Assembly: GCF_963678635.1 (NCBI RefSeq)
Contig: NW_026971566.1
Location: 112,242 to 176,241 of the forward strand
DNA from: Symsagittifera roscoffensis
Taxonomy: Eukaryota; Xenacoelomorpha; Acoela; Convolutidae
Direction of reading: 5' to 3'
DNA length: 64,000 bases
The translations under genes and the position numbers were made by a program. This document shows, one piece after another, positions 44,395-57,053 of this stretch (position 1 is its first letter; every line of letters begins with the position of its first letter). The notes under the pieces were generated by a model that worked only from the letters and a program-made list of their open reading frames with translations, searched no databases and had not been told where the DNA came from.

Positions 44395-45420
44395 ACAAAA
44401 GGTTGAGTTCAACATCTTCTACAGAGATTCAAGGAATTGTTCCAGTCCACCTGGGAAGCACCCTGCATGATTTGCCAAAAAATGAAGCAATTAATGATAA
44501 AAGGTTTATGGAAAAAAAATGATTCAACAGGATAAACTGTTTTTGTTGCAAAAAAATATGGCGTGGCACATGAAGAAGAAAGTGACAATTTGTTTCGATT
44601 AGAAGTTCTTTCTTTACATATCTAGAAAAGTTTTCGTTTTTGCATCTATAGTGAAATTCGCTTCGTTTTGAATTGAATATCCATGAAGCTTGCATATCCA
44701 TGATTAAAACAGAACCATAATCATTGATGAAACAATCAATTATTTCCAACAAACGAGGTTCCAAATTTGAGTTTTGAGCTGTTCAAACTCTTTCCAGAAA
44801 CGCTAAACCAAGAGTTTGGGCGGAAGCAAGTTTTTTTGATTAAAACTTAGATGATGTTTCTTGAATTTTTCCAACCGATTCGTTTTCTTGCAAACCTTGG
44901 TTTTTTCTGCTCTGTTCCACTTCAAGTTATGTTAAACTGCTCAACTAAAGTGATTGAATACTTCTCCGCTCGATGCAACATGCTTATGTAAAATCTGTGT
45001 TTTTAGAAAGCAAAACGGATAAATGTATTGACTCTAATCTAATCTCTCTAAAATTTGATTGAGAAAAACTCATTATAAAATTAATTGGAACTTGCAACCC
45101 TCCAAGAAACAAAACCAATCGGAAGTAGACACTCAATAACCTTGCGTTACAATGTGTTATTCTTAAAACTCGTTGGAAACAGAAATAAAATGTGATTTTT
45201 TACTATACTCAGAATAAAAGCGGGGAGAGATTGACACGAAGCAGCTGCCATCTTGAAGTATGATTTTTGTCAAAAATTGTGTATATATAAGTGAGAAGTA
45301 ACGCCTATGCATTTCCGAATATAGAAATTTGATACGAAACTTTCCTTATTTAGTACTAGTTCCTTATATGGAAAAAAAATGATTACTCATACTGATTTAC
45401 TCCAAATTCATATAACCTCA
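44395..45420 (+). repeat. Inverted copy of left-arm segments 3 and 2 with CArG-like site
   Basis: In order this interval has VEFNIFYRDSRN (44405-44440), GATTCAACAGGATAAACTG (44520), the segment-2 region (44890-45020, CTCGATGCAACATGCTTATG), AGTAGACACTCAATAA (45128), GCAGCTGCCATC (45240) and CCTTATATGG (45363-45372). This is the mirrored order of the left arm from 30.9 down to 29.85 kb, so it is a right-arm copy lying inside duplication copy 1. Confidence 0.65.
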
Positions 45421-45851
45421 ATCTACTTTCTCTCATTTCTCACAAAAACAATTCAATTCACTTGATGGAAAAAAATGTGGACATGCTACTTACTTGAATT
45501 TTTTTTGTTTTGTTACTGTATCGGCAGTGTTTTCTATTTTTATAGAGAACAAATTATGTTGAGTTTTTTTGCGATTGATTTTGGGTATAATTTTATTTAT
45601 TTGGAAGATTTAAGTCCTTAAAACTAGAAAATGTTTTGATTGGATACGACAACCTATGATAAACGAAAAATGTTTGTAATTGGAATTGAAAAATTGGACA
45701 AACTGCCTTAAATGAAACTTTATATCTGATTGGATACGTCCTTTTATCAAACTTTTCCCAAAAGGAAGCTCAATACCGCCAACTAGCTCTTCTCTCAGCT
45801 CTAAATCAGTCTTTCTTCTCGAGTCTATCTCTGGTTTTTTCTTGGCTGAAA

Positions 45852-46244
45852 ATGGATGTTCCCTTTACAGTATGGCAGATGATCGAGATCATGAGGACAG
45901 ACTTCAGTGAACAGCACCAAATGCAGGTTCACATCAACGAGAATCAGCTTGGAACGATGGAAATGATGTCGCTGATAGTAGAATAAAACGGGATAAATTA
46001 TACCGTGGTTCCTGACTCCAGATTTGTGGCTCAACCTGTAAACGATTTCTTTTTTCCGTGGGAAGATTAAGGATCTGTGGAGAACCCAATAACCATCGAA
46101 GAGGTTGAGGGTTTCTCTGAACCAAGCACTCCAATGAGCGATCCAAGACAATCATCGGCGATGGAGGCAAGACCAGCTTTGCGCTCCAATGAGAGTTTAC
46201 AAAATTTTGAGAACTCAGCTGCTCGACAGCTCTTTGATTTGTAA
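45852..46244 (+). pseudogene. Broken paralogue of the small two-exon gene
   Basis: This copy starts MDVPFTVWQMIEIMRTDFSE and ends FENSAARQLFDL and TAA, parallel to the gene at 41360. Exon 1 is open up to TAA 45984-45986, which would lie in the intron. The acceptor is altered to TTTTTTCCG, and the third codon after the junction is TAA. A 7-codon in-frame insertion (encoding SAMEARP-like residues) separates it from copy 1. It is probably a pseudogene. Confidence 0.6.
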
Positions 46245-47470
46245 ATAATTTGGTTGTTGTCTTGTGTTTGTAGTTTAATTTTCTTGCATCTACAATTTTT
46301 TTGAGAGAGATGGGAACAACGAGATTATCTAAGAGTTCATAGAACAGTTTGTTTAAAGAATCTTACACACGGATTAAAATCAAACTAAAATTCAAAAATT
46401 AGTTTTCTTTTTCAAACATGGTAAAATAACTAAATCAATTTTAACATCTTGAAAAATGTTTCAAAATATTTTTTAATACAGGATTAAAAACTCATTAGAA
46501 TTTTTATATACATGCTGATAACTGTACAAAAAATTCGCATCCTGCTACTTTTTCACAATGTTTTTGGCTCTTATAATAGGCAAATCAAAAACGTTCGAAT
46601 TTTAAGAAAGTTTACTTTAAAGTTTTTCGCATTTTTGAAAAAAAAGTACCAAGATTTTCTTGCATTGTTGATATTAAAAAATTATAAAAATCTTTCTTCT
46701 ATTTTAACCATTGAAAAATTCCTTTTTTGCATGTATGTTAATGGAACAGACGTTTTGTTTTTCGCAAATATTTTTTGAAAATTATCAAAAGCATTTGCAT
46801 TAAAATATTTTCAGAATTTAAAAAACTTTCGCACCCTCTAATGAAAACGAACTAATATGTTGTATACTTGTTGAAAGAAGCAAATCAAATTTAGAATCTT
46901 GAAAAAACATTACTCAGAAAGAATGTTTAATACGAAACACAAGAAAGTTTGACGTATGCTAAAGTTTAAACGAATACATGACAAGCTCCTTTTTACAAAA
47001 CCATAATTGTAAGAATGAACGATTTTCAACAAATTTAAGTATGGTGTTTGAATTTTTCCAATCCTTTTCAAGAAAACTAAGACGAGCTCCTTTTTAGACG
47101 CAAGCTCCTCATGATGGCTTAGGTGATCTCTTTTGATGATTTTTCTGGCACTAAATTCATAAAATGAACAAAAACTGAGACAAGAAAAATGCATAGAACA
47201 TTAAGAATTTTCCACTGGAGAAATTGACGTCAATCACTTCTAGAATCTACACATAACCCCTAGTCTTTTATAAGAAATCATTACACATCAACTTCTACAA
47301 TCTTTCAAATGTTACTAAAATCCACTAAAATGCATCCAATCAGACTTCTATAACGAAATTTAGAAAGAGGAAATTAATTAAGTAAACTGTTGATTTTAAT
47401 TTTTTTGCTAGTTGTTTTTTTTCAAAACTCAAGTTTTCAAGTTTTCAAAAGTTGTTGTCAAGAATTCCTA
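46245..47470. other. Duplication copy 2 interior without gene
   Basis: This is colinear with parts of 41.9-43.6 kb. Frames of 88-94 codons (46512-46778 plus, 47194-46910 minus) are not preserved in the other copy. Confidence 0.5.
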
Positions 47471-47479
47471 CGCACAATT

Positions 47480-49692
47480 GGCCAAAAATTGAAATAGTTT
47501 GTGATAAAATGTTTATGGAAAAAAAAATGATTCAACAGGATAAACTGTTTTTGTTGACAAGAAAACATGGCATGGCAAATGAAGAAGAAAGTGACAACTA
47601 CCTCGAAAATTAACTAAAAATTTGTATAAATCAGATTTTTTTTACATAATTAATGAAATTTCGTGTTTGCATATCTAATGAATTTTTCTTCTTTTTGAAC
47701 TGAATAATTCTGAACAAATCTTGTTTTATAGAGATTTCACAGTGGAATTTGCTAGAACAACTTTTAAAATATGGTTTTCCAATCACAAAAATTACATAGT
47801 CATGATCAATGCAGAACTATGATCATCAATGGAAGAATCAATTATTTCCAATAAATCAGGTTCATGATTGTAGTCTTAAGTTTTTCGAATTCTTTCCAGA
47901 AACGCTGAACCAAGAGCTTAGGTGAAATTTTTTGCGAACTAGTCGTTTCCTTGCAACCCTTGGTTTTTTCTGCTCGTGTCCTTTTCAATTTATATTGAAC
48001 TGCTCAACTATGTTGGTTGAACACTTCTCCCTTCAATGCAACAAGGCTTGTGAAAAATCTGTGTTTTACAAAGTGTAAGGACGGTCAGTTTTTTGAAAAA
48101 TGTTTTGATAAAAATCTAATCTCTTTAAAATTGTGATTGAAAAAGATTCCTATTAAAATTAAATGGAATTTGTAAACCTCCAAAAAAAAATTGTGAGTAG
48201 ACACTCATTAATCTTGCCTTACCATGTATTTTTCGTATAACTCGTTGGAAAAAAATTGAAAAGAGATTTTTCATTATATTCTGAATGAAAGCTGGGGAGA
48301 GCTTGACACATAACAGCTGCTATCTGGAGAATGATTTTTGTCGAGCGTTTTGGACATTTAAGGGAAAAGTAACGCCTACGCAGTTTCCCAATATAAAAAT
48401 ATTATACAAAAACTTAACATATTTGGTACTCTTTCCTTATATGGAAATCATTATAACTCATACTGCCTACTTCCAATTTCATTTATTCTAAAAAAGTTTT
48501 TCTCTCGCTTCTCCTCGTTTGATCAGCTTACGTAACGACAATATACTCCAGAAAAGACACTAGTCCCATTAAAATTGATTTTTCAAAAAATCAAACCAAA
48601 GTTGGGAGAATTTCTCGATCTCAAAAAATTCTATAAGGGGTAACTTTATTTTGAAGTATGCTTCCAACTATTCAAAAAACTTAAATCGCGACAATTCAAA
48701 AAAATCCCAGCAAGAATATCATGGAGAAGTACTATTGCTTAAGATGCTGAAAACATTGGACTCGAACCTATTTTTGTAGCCATATCTGGCAAAAATCATT
48801 TATTGATCAGGTGCTTGACATCTGTAATGGTGTATACGAAAAAGCAACGTACAACAAGAGGAGGGTGTGTGTCACAATCAAGAAGTACAGTGTGAACAAA
48901 CCAAACTACATTCACATTTGAATTTTCGCTGCAAAGGAAAAACGAAGAAATGAAGCAGGTTGCCTATGGTAATTCTACTTTGAATCAGTTCAAGGAATTC
49001 GCCCAAATCATGAGAAACCTTATGATTTTTGATAATTGTAAAGCTCAGTAACACTTTGCGAAGTTTTGTATGTTTGTTAATTGGATTATTTTTGGTTAAA
49101 ATTATTTTTCCGCACTTAAGTTTCACATTTAAAATAAGAAACACAAAGAAAATTTTCGATTAACCGAAACTATTTGATTTAGTTCAGAAACAAGTTATGA
49201 TTGATTTTTCACACTTTTTTAAACAAATTACTAAACCGAATTGTTTTACTAATAATTTCATCCAAGTTTGTCTCAATTGGACAATATTGCAAAGAAAAAT
49301 GTAACTTGAATTAAAAAAAATTTCTGTATTTCATTGATTGTTTTCATCATTTGAGATTTTGATTGGTTACATCAAAACCACCTAGGTATTCAGTAATTGA
49401 AAAAAAATAAGTTAGTTGGCAATTTTATTGGAAAATATTTGAAAAAAAGACCTCAAAACATAAACTGATATTGCTGGTAATCTTACAAAAAATTGTAAAT
49501 TAGCTAGAAAAAATGATTCTATCAGAAGTATTTACTTGAACAGTTAGAAAAATTGGAGAGAAATTTTGTTAAAAAGGGTATTGTATGATCTAAGTGTTTA
49601 ATTACAAGAACTAAAGATTGAGTGACCAACATTTGAACAGCAAACCAAAAAAAACTAATCAATTTTTGTAATGTAAAAAATTTCCATAATAG
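47480..49692 (+). repeat. Right-arm inverted copy of block L1
   Basis: Landmarks read in mirrored order to 20.75-18.2 kb. They are TGATTCAACAGGATAAACTG (47528), the segment-2 region (47950-48080), AGTAGACACTCATTAAT (48195), CCTTATATGG (48435-48444, again a perfect CArG box), segment 1 on the plus strand (48590-49010, with DAENIGLEPIF and VTIKKYSVNKPNYIHI) and finally ACAAGAACTAAAGATTGAGTGA (49604). Protein-like segments carry several stops. Confidence 0.7.
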
Positions 49693-52386
49693 GTAGGGCT
49701 CGGATTTGATTGCTTGATATCGAAACTGTTGAAAGTTCCAGAATAACCAAAGCTTGAATCTGTTTGGTTGATATCCAAACTGTTGTAAGATCTCTGATAA
49801 TAAAAGTTTGATTCTGATTGGATAATAACAAAAACTTTTGAAAATTTTATGGCTCTTTTCATGGCTCCACTTATTGGTTGATTTATATTTCAGCTACACC
49901 AAGTAAATTGAAATCCATTCTAATTTTTTCATGAAAAAGAACAATTAGTCAAGAAAAATGCCGCTTTTGTTTTTTTATTCATTTTGAGGGGCCACTCAAA
50001 TCCCCTTTCTAAAATTTTTGCGATATTTGACATCTCCCATTTGCGCTCAATTTCTTTCTTTTTTGAGATGAATAGAAACGAAAGAAATTCTTTTCTTGAG
50101 TGTGGTAGAGACTATGCACAATAAAATGCGTCAGAACATCGTAAAAACTCCGGAGTTTCGAAGTGTCTGAACTGTTTTTTTCATACAAATAGCTGCGAGG
50201 AACTGAGTATTCGTATAATGCAGCAGCATTACTGCAGCACAAAAAAAAGTTCTACGTGGTAATAGAAAAAACACTTAGCAGTTTTCAAAAACAGTCCACA
50301 AAAAGATAAATTTACAAAGATACAAAAAGACAAAGATATGATAAAATACTGTAATAAATTTTACTAAATGACAAAAATTTAGAAATCTATACAATTTGGA
50401 TAATGCTGCTTTTGTTCAAAGGTTTTGATTGATGATAACACCAACAGCAATTGAGTTCAATTTATCGTGAAACTCTTAAGGGAAATCGATGCAGAAATTT
50501 TTAATCTCTGGTGAATACTACAAAGGTGTTTTGCTTACAGAGATTAAATTTTCATAAAAATGCTGGATTATTTGCAAAATTTTTTATAAAGAAAAACATT
50601 TTTATTAAAAAAATTATCTAATTGAATTGTTTTGCCTAGCTATAAATTCATAAGTATTCTAGTTGATTGTCTTTGAATCATTGAATATTTTCGTGACGTA
50701 CAGAGTTTTTACTAAGATAAATGAAGGTTATTGAAAATGTTTCTTTTGTTTTCCATTGGTTCAAGAAACAGTTTTGTTTTTTGACAAAAAAAATATAGAA
50801 AAAAATTTAGTTTTTTCTAGAGTTCACAGATTACTATTTCTATAACTCTGAACAAAAAACAATTTTAAAACACAAAGGAAAAATAATAGTGACCTGGTTC
50901 AGAGTTTTATTTGTAGAGAGGGGTTTTTTTAATGCTAAATTTGCTTTGGCTTAGTGAACGTTTGGAAATAGTAGATCAAACAGAAGTCAAAAATAAGTTA
51001 AATTTGAATTGACAGGAAAATAATTGAAAATCAATATATTTTTTTGTGAAAATTGAGAAAAATAATCTTGATTTTCGGCTATTGAAACTAGCCCAAGAAA
51101 AATTTTCAAAACTCTCAAGAACATACATCAAAGGAATTTAATTGTTTTTCAAATTCTATCAATATTTCAGTTAAACACAAGTCTGGAAAGCTTAGAATTT
51201 TCAAGCAGATTTCCCTAAAATTAATTTGGAGACAAAAATGATCGGTTAATTGATACCATTTCTCCAGTGAATTATCTTTTAGTGCAACAACAGTTCTCTT
51301 GGAGGAAAGTAGATACGGCTTTAATGAACATTCTGCGTTCAAGCTACATATTTACTTGAACTGTCAGAAACAAACTCTTACAAAGATCTGCTGTAGAAAC
51401 AATTTTGAGAGAAAATAAGGCAAATTGAGGACTAGAACAGATAAATATGTAGAATAAGTTGAGATTATTAGGAAAAAGTTCACCTCCACCAATTTTTTCA
51501 AGGAAACAGATACAGTTATTCTAATTTGACAGAGATATTTCTTCCAAATCTGTTTCGTATATAAACCTATGTTGATAGTTGTGATAAATTTTGGAAAAAA
51601 TATGTTTTCGAGCTAAAGTAGCAGAACACGTCTCATCAATCACACTTAACTTAATTAGTTTGGAAGTGCATAAATTTTTTTATTTGGATTTCACCTGTTT
51701 CAAATGAACTTCGATTATTCTTCAATAAAATCCGAGTTAGAATCGAGTCATGGAAATTTTCAATAACATTTCAAAATCATTTTAAAATTAAATTTATGAG
51801 CTGATATTCTTTACAAGATCTGTTTCTTCTAGGACGGAAAAGTAAAAGCAAAATAGATATAAAGCGTAGAAAAAAATTTTCGGACAGATGCTGAGCTTAA
51901 TTTGATGACTTGTACGTAACAGTTTTCAAATTTTGATGATTTTTCAGAGTATTCGGAAGTTTAACCTGGGTTTCAGTTCGGTTTCAGCATGGTTTCAGAT
52001 ATAGCACTGCTTTGATCTTTAAAAAAACACAATCTTCTCAAATAAACCAACTACTAGGTCAAACTATATCAAATCTTATCGTAATTTGAAGTTTATAGAA
52101 ACAATTCCAATTTTTCCGTTAAAAAATCTCATTTTTAACCAATAACGATTACCAATGACTTATCATAAACCAACAATTATAGTCCCTTCATTCCACAGTC
52201 TACACTTAATTAACCATTGATATCTACCATTCAGATAATGCGCGCCGAGATTGTTGCGAAAAAACTTAACATTACAACAAAAATACCAATACTCTTACCA
52301 TTCTCTTACCATGATACTGAAATTTTAACAATTCTATTCTCTATCCTAATAGATCGTAGACTTTATAACCAATGGTAATTCATAGT

Positions 52387-52435
52387 ATGGGAGACCAGAA
52401 ACCTATAAAGTATCCTGATTCATAGAGTCTCCCTT
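52387..52435 (+). promoter_or_regulatory. TATA-containing inverted repeat in long array units (copies at 56068 and 60992)
   Basis: GGGAGAC (52389-52395) and GTCTCCC (52427-52433) flank a loop with CCTATAAAGTATCC (TATAAAG 52404-52410). In unit 4 the stem is a perfect 10 bp, ATGGGAGACC...GGTCTCCCAT (60992-61039). A C/T-rich stretch and GGTCAGCTCC follow about 40 bp later. This could be a core promoter or the 5' end of a small RNA gene. The match is by eye and function is unknown. Confidence 0.3.
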
Positions 52436-52977
52436 GCCCACCTTCTCTGGTCAGCTCCAACATCTAAACCTTACTTTTCTACCTAAAAACTTTTTTTGGT
52501 GAAGTTTTTCTGACAGTTCTTCCTATTGGATGTAGTAGGTTCAACATAAACGAAACCAGGACTAAGCTGAAGTAAACGGAAAATAAATAAGGAAGTTTTT
52601 TGGAATATTTAGGGATCTTGAACAAACAAAAATTAGCTTGACCTCTTTTTATGAACTAATGCTAAATGTTTTATCAAGCATAAATTTTCTCAACTGAAAC
52701 AGATGATTGATTATAACAGATACTTTTTTATTTATGTTAGATTCAAGTAAAATTATAGAGAATTCAGAGGTTTAAGGAGAACTGATCTAATTTTGATTTG
52801 ACTTATACTTAAAAACTTAGATTCAATTGAGAAGGTTTTTCCTTTAAAACTTCTTTGATGTCAATTTTCAATCAATGAGTTTTTTAAACAAATTGATTGA
52901 AGCAAAGTCAATAAAAATTTTTCAAGTTATCTCTTTAAATTAACTTTTCAGAAACTCTGAATAAAATTTTTCTTTTT

Positions 52978-53010
52978 ATGGTAACCCAGGTTATATGGTA
53001 TGACTGGAGA
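52978..53010. repeat. Strongly conserved block with TAACC-CA-GGTTA palindrome
   Basis: TTTATGGTAACCCAGGTTAT followed by ATGGTATGACTGGAGA occurs at 52976, 56657, 58232, 61584 (one change) and 63152. It is almost invariant even where flanking DNA of the units has diverged by several percent. Confidence 0.6.
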
Positions 53011-53373
53011 GGATTTTCTGTAAGAAAAAACTATTGTCGATGTGTGAACATGTTTTAGTTACAAGAACTAAAGATTGATTGATCAAGAATTAAACAACGA
53101 AAAATCAAGAAAAAACTCTATAAAATAAAAAGATTAAACAAATTTTAGTTTTTTTTTAAATCAAAATGATTGATATTGACATTGCTTTCACATAGGTTGT
53201 CTAATGATCTTTGATAAAAACTATATCTGTGAATAGTTTTTTTTCTGTTATTTAGTATAACCAAAAAATTCAAAAGATGGAATGCTCAATTCTGATATCA
53301 AAATGGTGCACAATTTCCTTTTATATTAAAATCAAGTTTAATTACTTTTTAATGTATAAAACTTACATTATCG

Positions 53374-56300
53374 GTAGGGTTCGGAATTGATTGCTTGATA
53401 TCAAAACTGTTGAAAGTTCCAGAATAACCAAAGCTTGAATCTGTTTGGTTGATATCCAAACTGTTGTAAGATCTCTGATAATAAAAGTTTGATTCTGATT
53501 GGATAATAACAAAAACTTTCGAAAATTTTATGGCTCTTTTCATGGCTCCACTTATTGGTTGATTTATATTTCAGCTACACCAAGTAAATTGAAATCCATT
53601 CTAATTTTTTCATGAAAAAGAACAATTAGTCAAGAAAAATGCCGCTTTTGTTTTTTTATTCATTTTGAGGGGCCACTCAAATCCCCTTTCTAAAATTTTT
53701 GCGATATTTGACATCTCCCATTTGCGCTCAATTTCTTTCTTTTTTGAGATGAATAGAAACGAAAGAAATTCTTTTCTTGAGTGTGGTAGAGACTATGCAC
53801 AATAAAATGCGTCAGAACATCGTAAAAACTCCGGAGTTTCGAAGTGTCTGAACTGTTTTTTTCATACAAATAGCTGCGAGGAACTGAGTATTCGTATAAT
53901 GCAGCAGCATTACTGCAGCACAAAAAAAAGTTCTACGTGGTAATAGAAAAAACACTTAGCAGTTTTCAAAAACAGTCCACAAAAAGATAAATTTACAAAG
54001 ATACAAAAAGACAAAGATATGATAAAATACTGTAATAAATTTTACTAAATGACAAAAATTTAGAAATCTATACAATTTGGATAATGCTGCTTTTGTTCAA
54101 AGGTTTTGATTGATGATAACACCAACAGCAATTGAGTTCAATTTATCGTGAAACTCTTAAGGGAAATCGATGCAGAAATTTTTAATCTCTGGTGAATACT
54201 ACAAAGGTGTTTTGCTTACAGAGATTAAATTTTCATAAAAATGCTGGATTATTTGCAAAATTTTTTATAAAGAAAAACATTTTTATTAAAAAAATTATCT
54301 AATTGAATTGTTTTGCCTAGCTATAAATTCATAAGTATTCTAGTTGATTGTCTTTGAATCATTGAATATTTTCGTGACGTACAGAGTTTTTACTAAGATA
54401 AATGAAGGTTATTGAAAATGTTTCTTTTGTTTTCCATTGGTTCAAGAAACAGTTTTGTTTTTTGACAAAAAAAATATAGAAAAAAATTTAGTTTTTTCTA
54501 GAGTTCACAGATTACTATTTCTATAACTCTGAACAAAAAACAATTTTAAAACACAAAGGAAAAATAATAGTGACCTGGTTCAGAGTTTTATTTGTAGAGA
54601 GGGGTTTTTTTAATGCTAAATTTGCTTTGGCTTAGTGAACGTTTGGAAATAGTAGATCAAACAGAAATCAAAAATAAGTTAAATTTGAATTGACAGGAAA
54701 ATAATTGAAAATCAATATATTTTTTTGTGAAAATTGAGAAAAATAATCTTGATTTTCGGCTATTGAAACTAGCCCAAGAAAAATTTTCAAAACTCTCAAG
54801 AACATACATCAAAGGAATTTAATTGATTTTCAAATTCTATCAATATTTCAGTTAAACACAAGTCTGGAAAGCTTAGAATTTTCAAGCAGATTTCCCTAAA
54901 ATTAATTTGGAGACAAAAATGATCGGTTAATTGATACCATTTCTCCAGTGAATTATCTTTTAGTGCAACAACAGTTCTCTTGGAGGAAAGTAGATACGGC
55001 TTTAATGAACATTCTGCGTTCAAGCTACATATTTACTTGAACTGTCAGAAACAAACTCTTACAAAGATCTGCTGTAGAAACAATTTTGAGAGAAAATAAG
55101 GCAAATTGAGGACTAGAACAGATAAATATGTAGAATAAGTTGAGATTATTAGGAAAAAGTTCACCTCCACCAATTTTTTCAAGGAAACAGATACAGTTAT
55201 TCTAATTTGACAGAGATATTTCTTCCAAATCTGTTTCGTATATAAACCTATGTTGATAGTTGTGATAAATTTTGGAAAAAATATGTTTTCGAGCTAAAGT
55301 AGCAGAACACGTCTCATCAATCACACTTAACTTAATTAGTTTGGAAGTGCATAAATTTTTTTATTTGGATTTCACCTGTTTCAAATGAACTTCGATTATT
55401 CTTCAATAAAATCCGAGTTAGAATCGAGTCATGGAAATTTTCAATAACATTTCAAAATCATTTTAAAATTAAATTTATGAGCTGATATTCTTTACAAGAT
55501 CTGTTTCTTCTAGGACGGAAAAGTAAAAGCAAAATAGATATAAAGCGTAGAAAAAAATTTTCGGACAGATGCTGAGCTTAATTTGATGACTTGTACGTAA
55601 CAGTTTTCAAATTTTGATGATTTTTCAGAGTATTCGGAAGTTTAACCTGGGTTTCAGTTCGGTTTCAGCATGGTTTCAGATATAGCACTGCTTTGATCTT
55701 TAAAAAAACACAATCTTCTCAAATAAACCAACTACTAGGTCAAACTATATCAAATCTTATCGTAATTTGAAGTTTATAGAAACAATTCCAATTTTTCCGT
55801 TAAAAAATCTCATTTTTAACCAATAACGATTACCAATGACTTATCATAAACCAACAATTATAGTCCCTTCATTCCACAGTCTACACTTAATTAACCATTG
55901 ATATCTACCATTCAGATAATGCGCGCCGAGATTTTTGCGAAAAAACTTAACATTACAACAAAAATACCAATACTCTTACCATTCTCTTACCATGATACTG
56001 AAATTTTAACAATTCTATTCTCTATCCTAATAGATCGTAGACTTTATAACCAATGGTAATTCATAGTATGGGAGACCAGAAACCTATAAAGTATCCTGAT
56101 TCATAGAGTCTCCCTTGCCCACCTTCTCTGGTCAGCTCCAACATCTAAACCTTACTTTTCTACCTAAAAACTTTTTTTGGTGAAGTTTTTCTGACAGTTC
56201 TTCCTATTGGATGTAGTAGGTTCAACATAAACGAAACCAGGACTAAGCTGAAGTAAACGGAAAATAAATAAGGAAGTTTTTTGGAATATTTAGGGATCTT

Positions 56301-57053
56301 GAACAAACAAAAATTAGCTTGACCTCTTTTTATGAACTAATGCTAAATGTTTTATCATGCATAAATTTTCTCAACTGAAACAGATGATTGATTATAACAG
56401 ATACTTTTTTATTTATGTTAGATTCAAGTAAAATTATAGAGAATTCAGAGGTTTAAGGAGAACTGATCTAATTTTGATTTGACTTATACTTAAAAACTTA
56501 GATTCAATTGAGAAGGTTTTTCCTTTAAAACTTCTTTGATGTCAATTTTCAATCAATGAGTTTTTTAAACAAATTGATTGAAGCAAAGTCAATAAAAATT
56601 TTTCAAGTTATCTCTTTAAATTAACTTTTCAGAAACTCTGAATAAAATTTTTCTTTTTATGGTAACCCAGGTTATATGGTATGACTGGAGAGGATTTTCT
56701 GTAAGAAAAAACTATTGTCGATGTGTGAACATGTTTTAGTTACAAGAACTAAAGATTGATTGATCAAGAATTAAACAACGAAAAATCAAGAAAAAACTCT
56801 ATAAAATAAAAAGATTAAACAAATTTTAGTTTTTTTTAAAATCAAAATGATTGCTATTGACATTGCTTTTACATAGGTTGTCTAATGATCTTTGATAAAA
56901 ACTATATCTGTGAATAGTTTTTTTTCTGTTATTTAGTATAACCAAAAAATTCAAAAGATGGAATGCTCAATTCTGATATTAAATGGTGTACAATTTCCTT
57001 TTTTATTAAAATCAAGTTTAATTATTTTTCAATGTATAAAACTTCCATTATCG
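53374..57053 (-). repeat. Array unit 2 (long), near-identical to unit 1
   Basis: The offset to unit 1 is 3,681 bp over almost its whole length, with only scattered single-base differences (for example TATCAAGCAT versus TATCATGCAT near 56355 and GATTGTTGCG versus GATTTTTGCG near 55931). The heads are slightly more different. This implies a very recent duplication, gene conversion or an assembly repeat. Confidence 0.95.

Larger units (their letters stand above)
40740..48490. repeat. Tandem segmental duplication (~4.68-kb and ~3.05-kb copies)
   Basis: Copy 1 (about 40740-45440) and copy 2 (about 45440-48490) share the same landmarks in order. These are GATGGAAA...GCTACTT...CGGCA, the small gene at 41360 and its relative at 45852, ACATGCT(A/G)ATAACTGTACA, ACAAGCTCC/GACACGCTCC TTTTTACAAAACCATAAT, AACGCT(A/G)AACCAAGAG, and the ~44.9-45.4 and ~47.95-48.45 kb ends. 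Copy 2 lacks internal pieces of copy 1. Divergence is substantial, so the event is old. Confidence 0.7.
49693..53373 (-). repeat. Array unit 1 (long, 3,681 bp)
   Basis: Units are defined by the head TAGGG(C/T)TCGG, followed by the CCAATCAGA-type cluster in minus orientation (49693-49860). In this unit a region matching 17.2-17.9 kb in inverted orientation follows (49870-50640), then ~2 kb of AT-rich DNA, a TATA-containing hairpin at 52387-52435, the TAACCCAGGTTA block at 52983 and a tail ending at the next head. No gene is supported; a 77-codon and a 75-codon minus frame are shared by its copies only through near-identity or drift. Confidence 0.9.

Noticed and set aside
50009-50242. 77-codon minus-strand frame (MCCSNAAALYEYSVPRSYLY...) present identically in units 1 and 2
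   Set aside because: Identity merely reflects the recent duplication. The related sequences at 17.7-17.9 kb, 57.4 kb and 62.4 kb do not keep the frame.
51115-51342. 75-codon minus-strand frame (MNAECSLKPYLLSSKRTVVA...) kept in three units
   Set aside because: The only diverged copy (59718-59945) differs mainly by replacement changes (W/L, T/N, I/T, Q/R), which shows no protein constraint.
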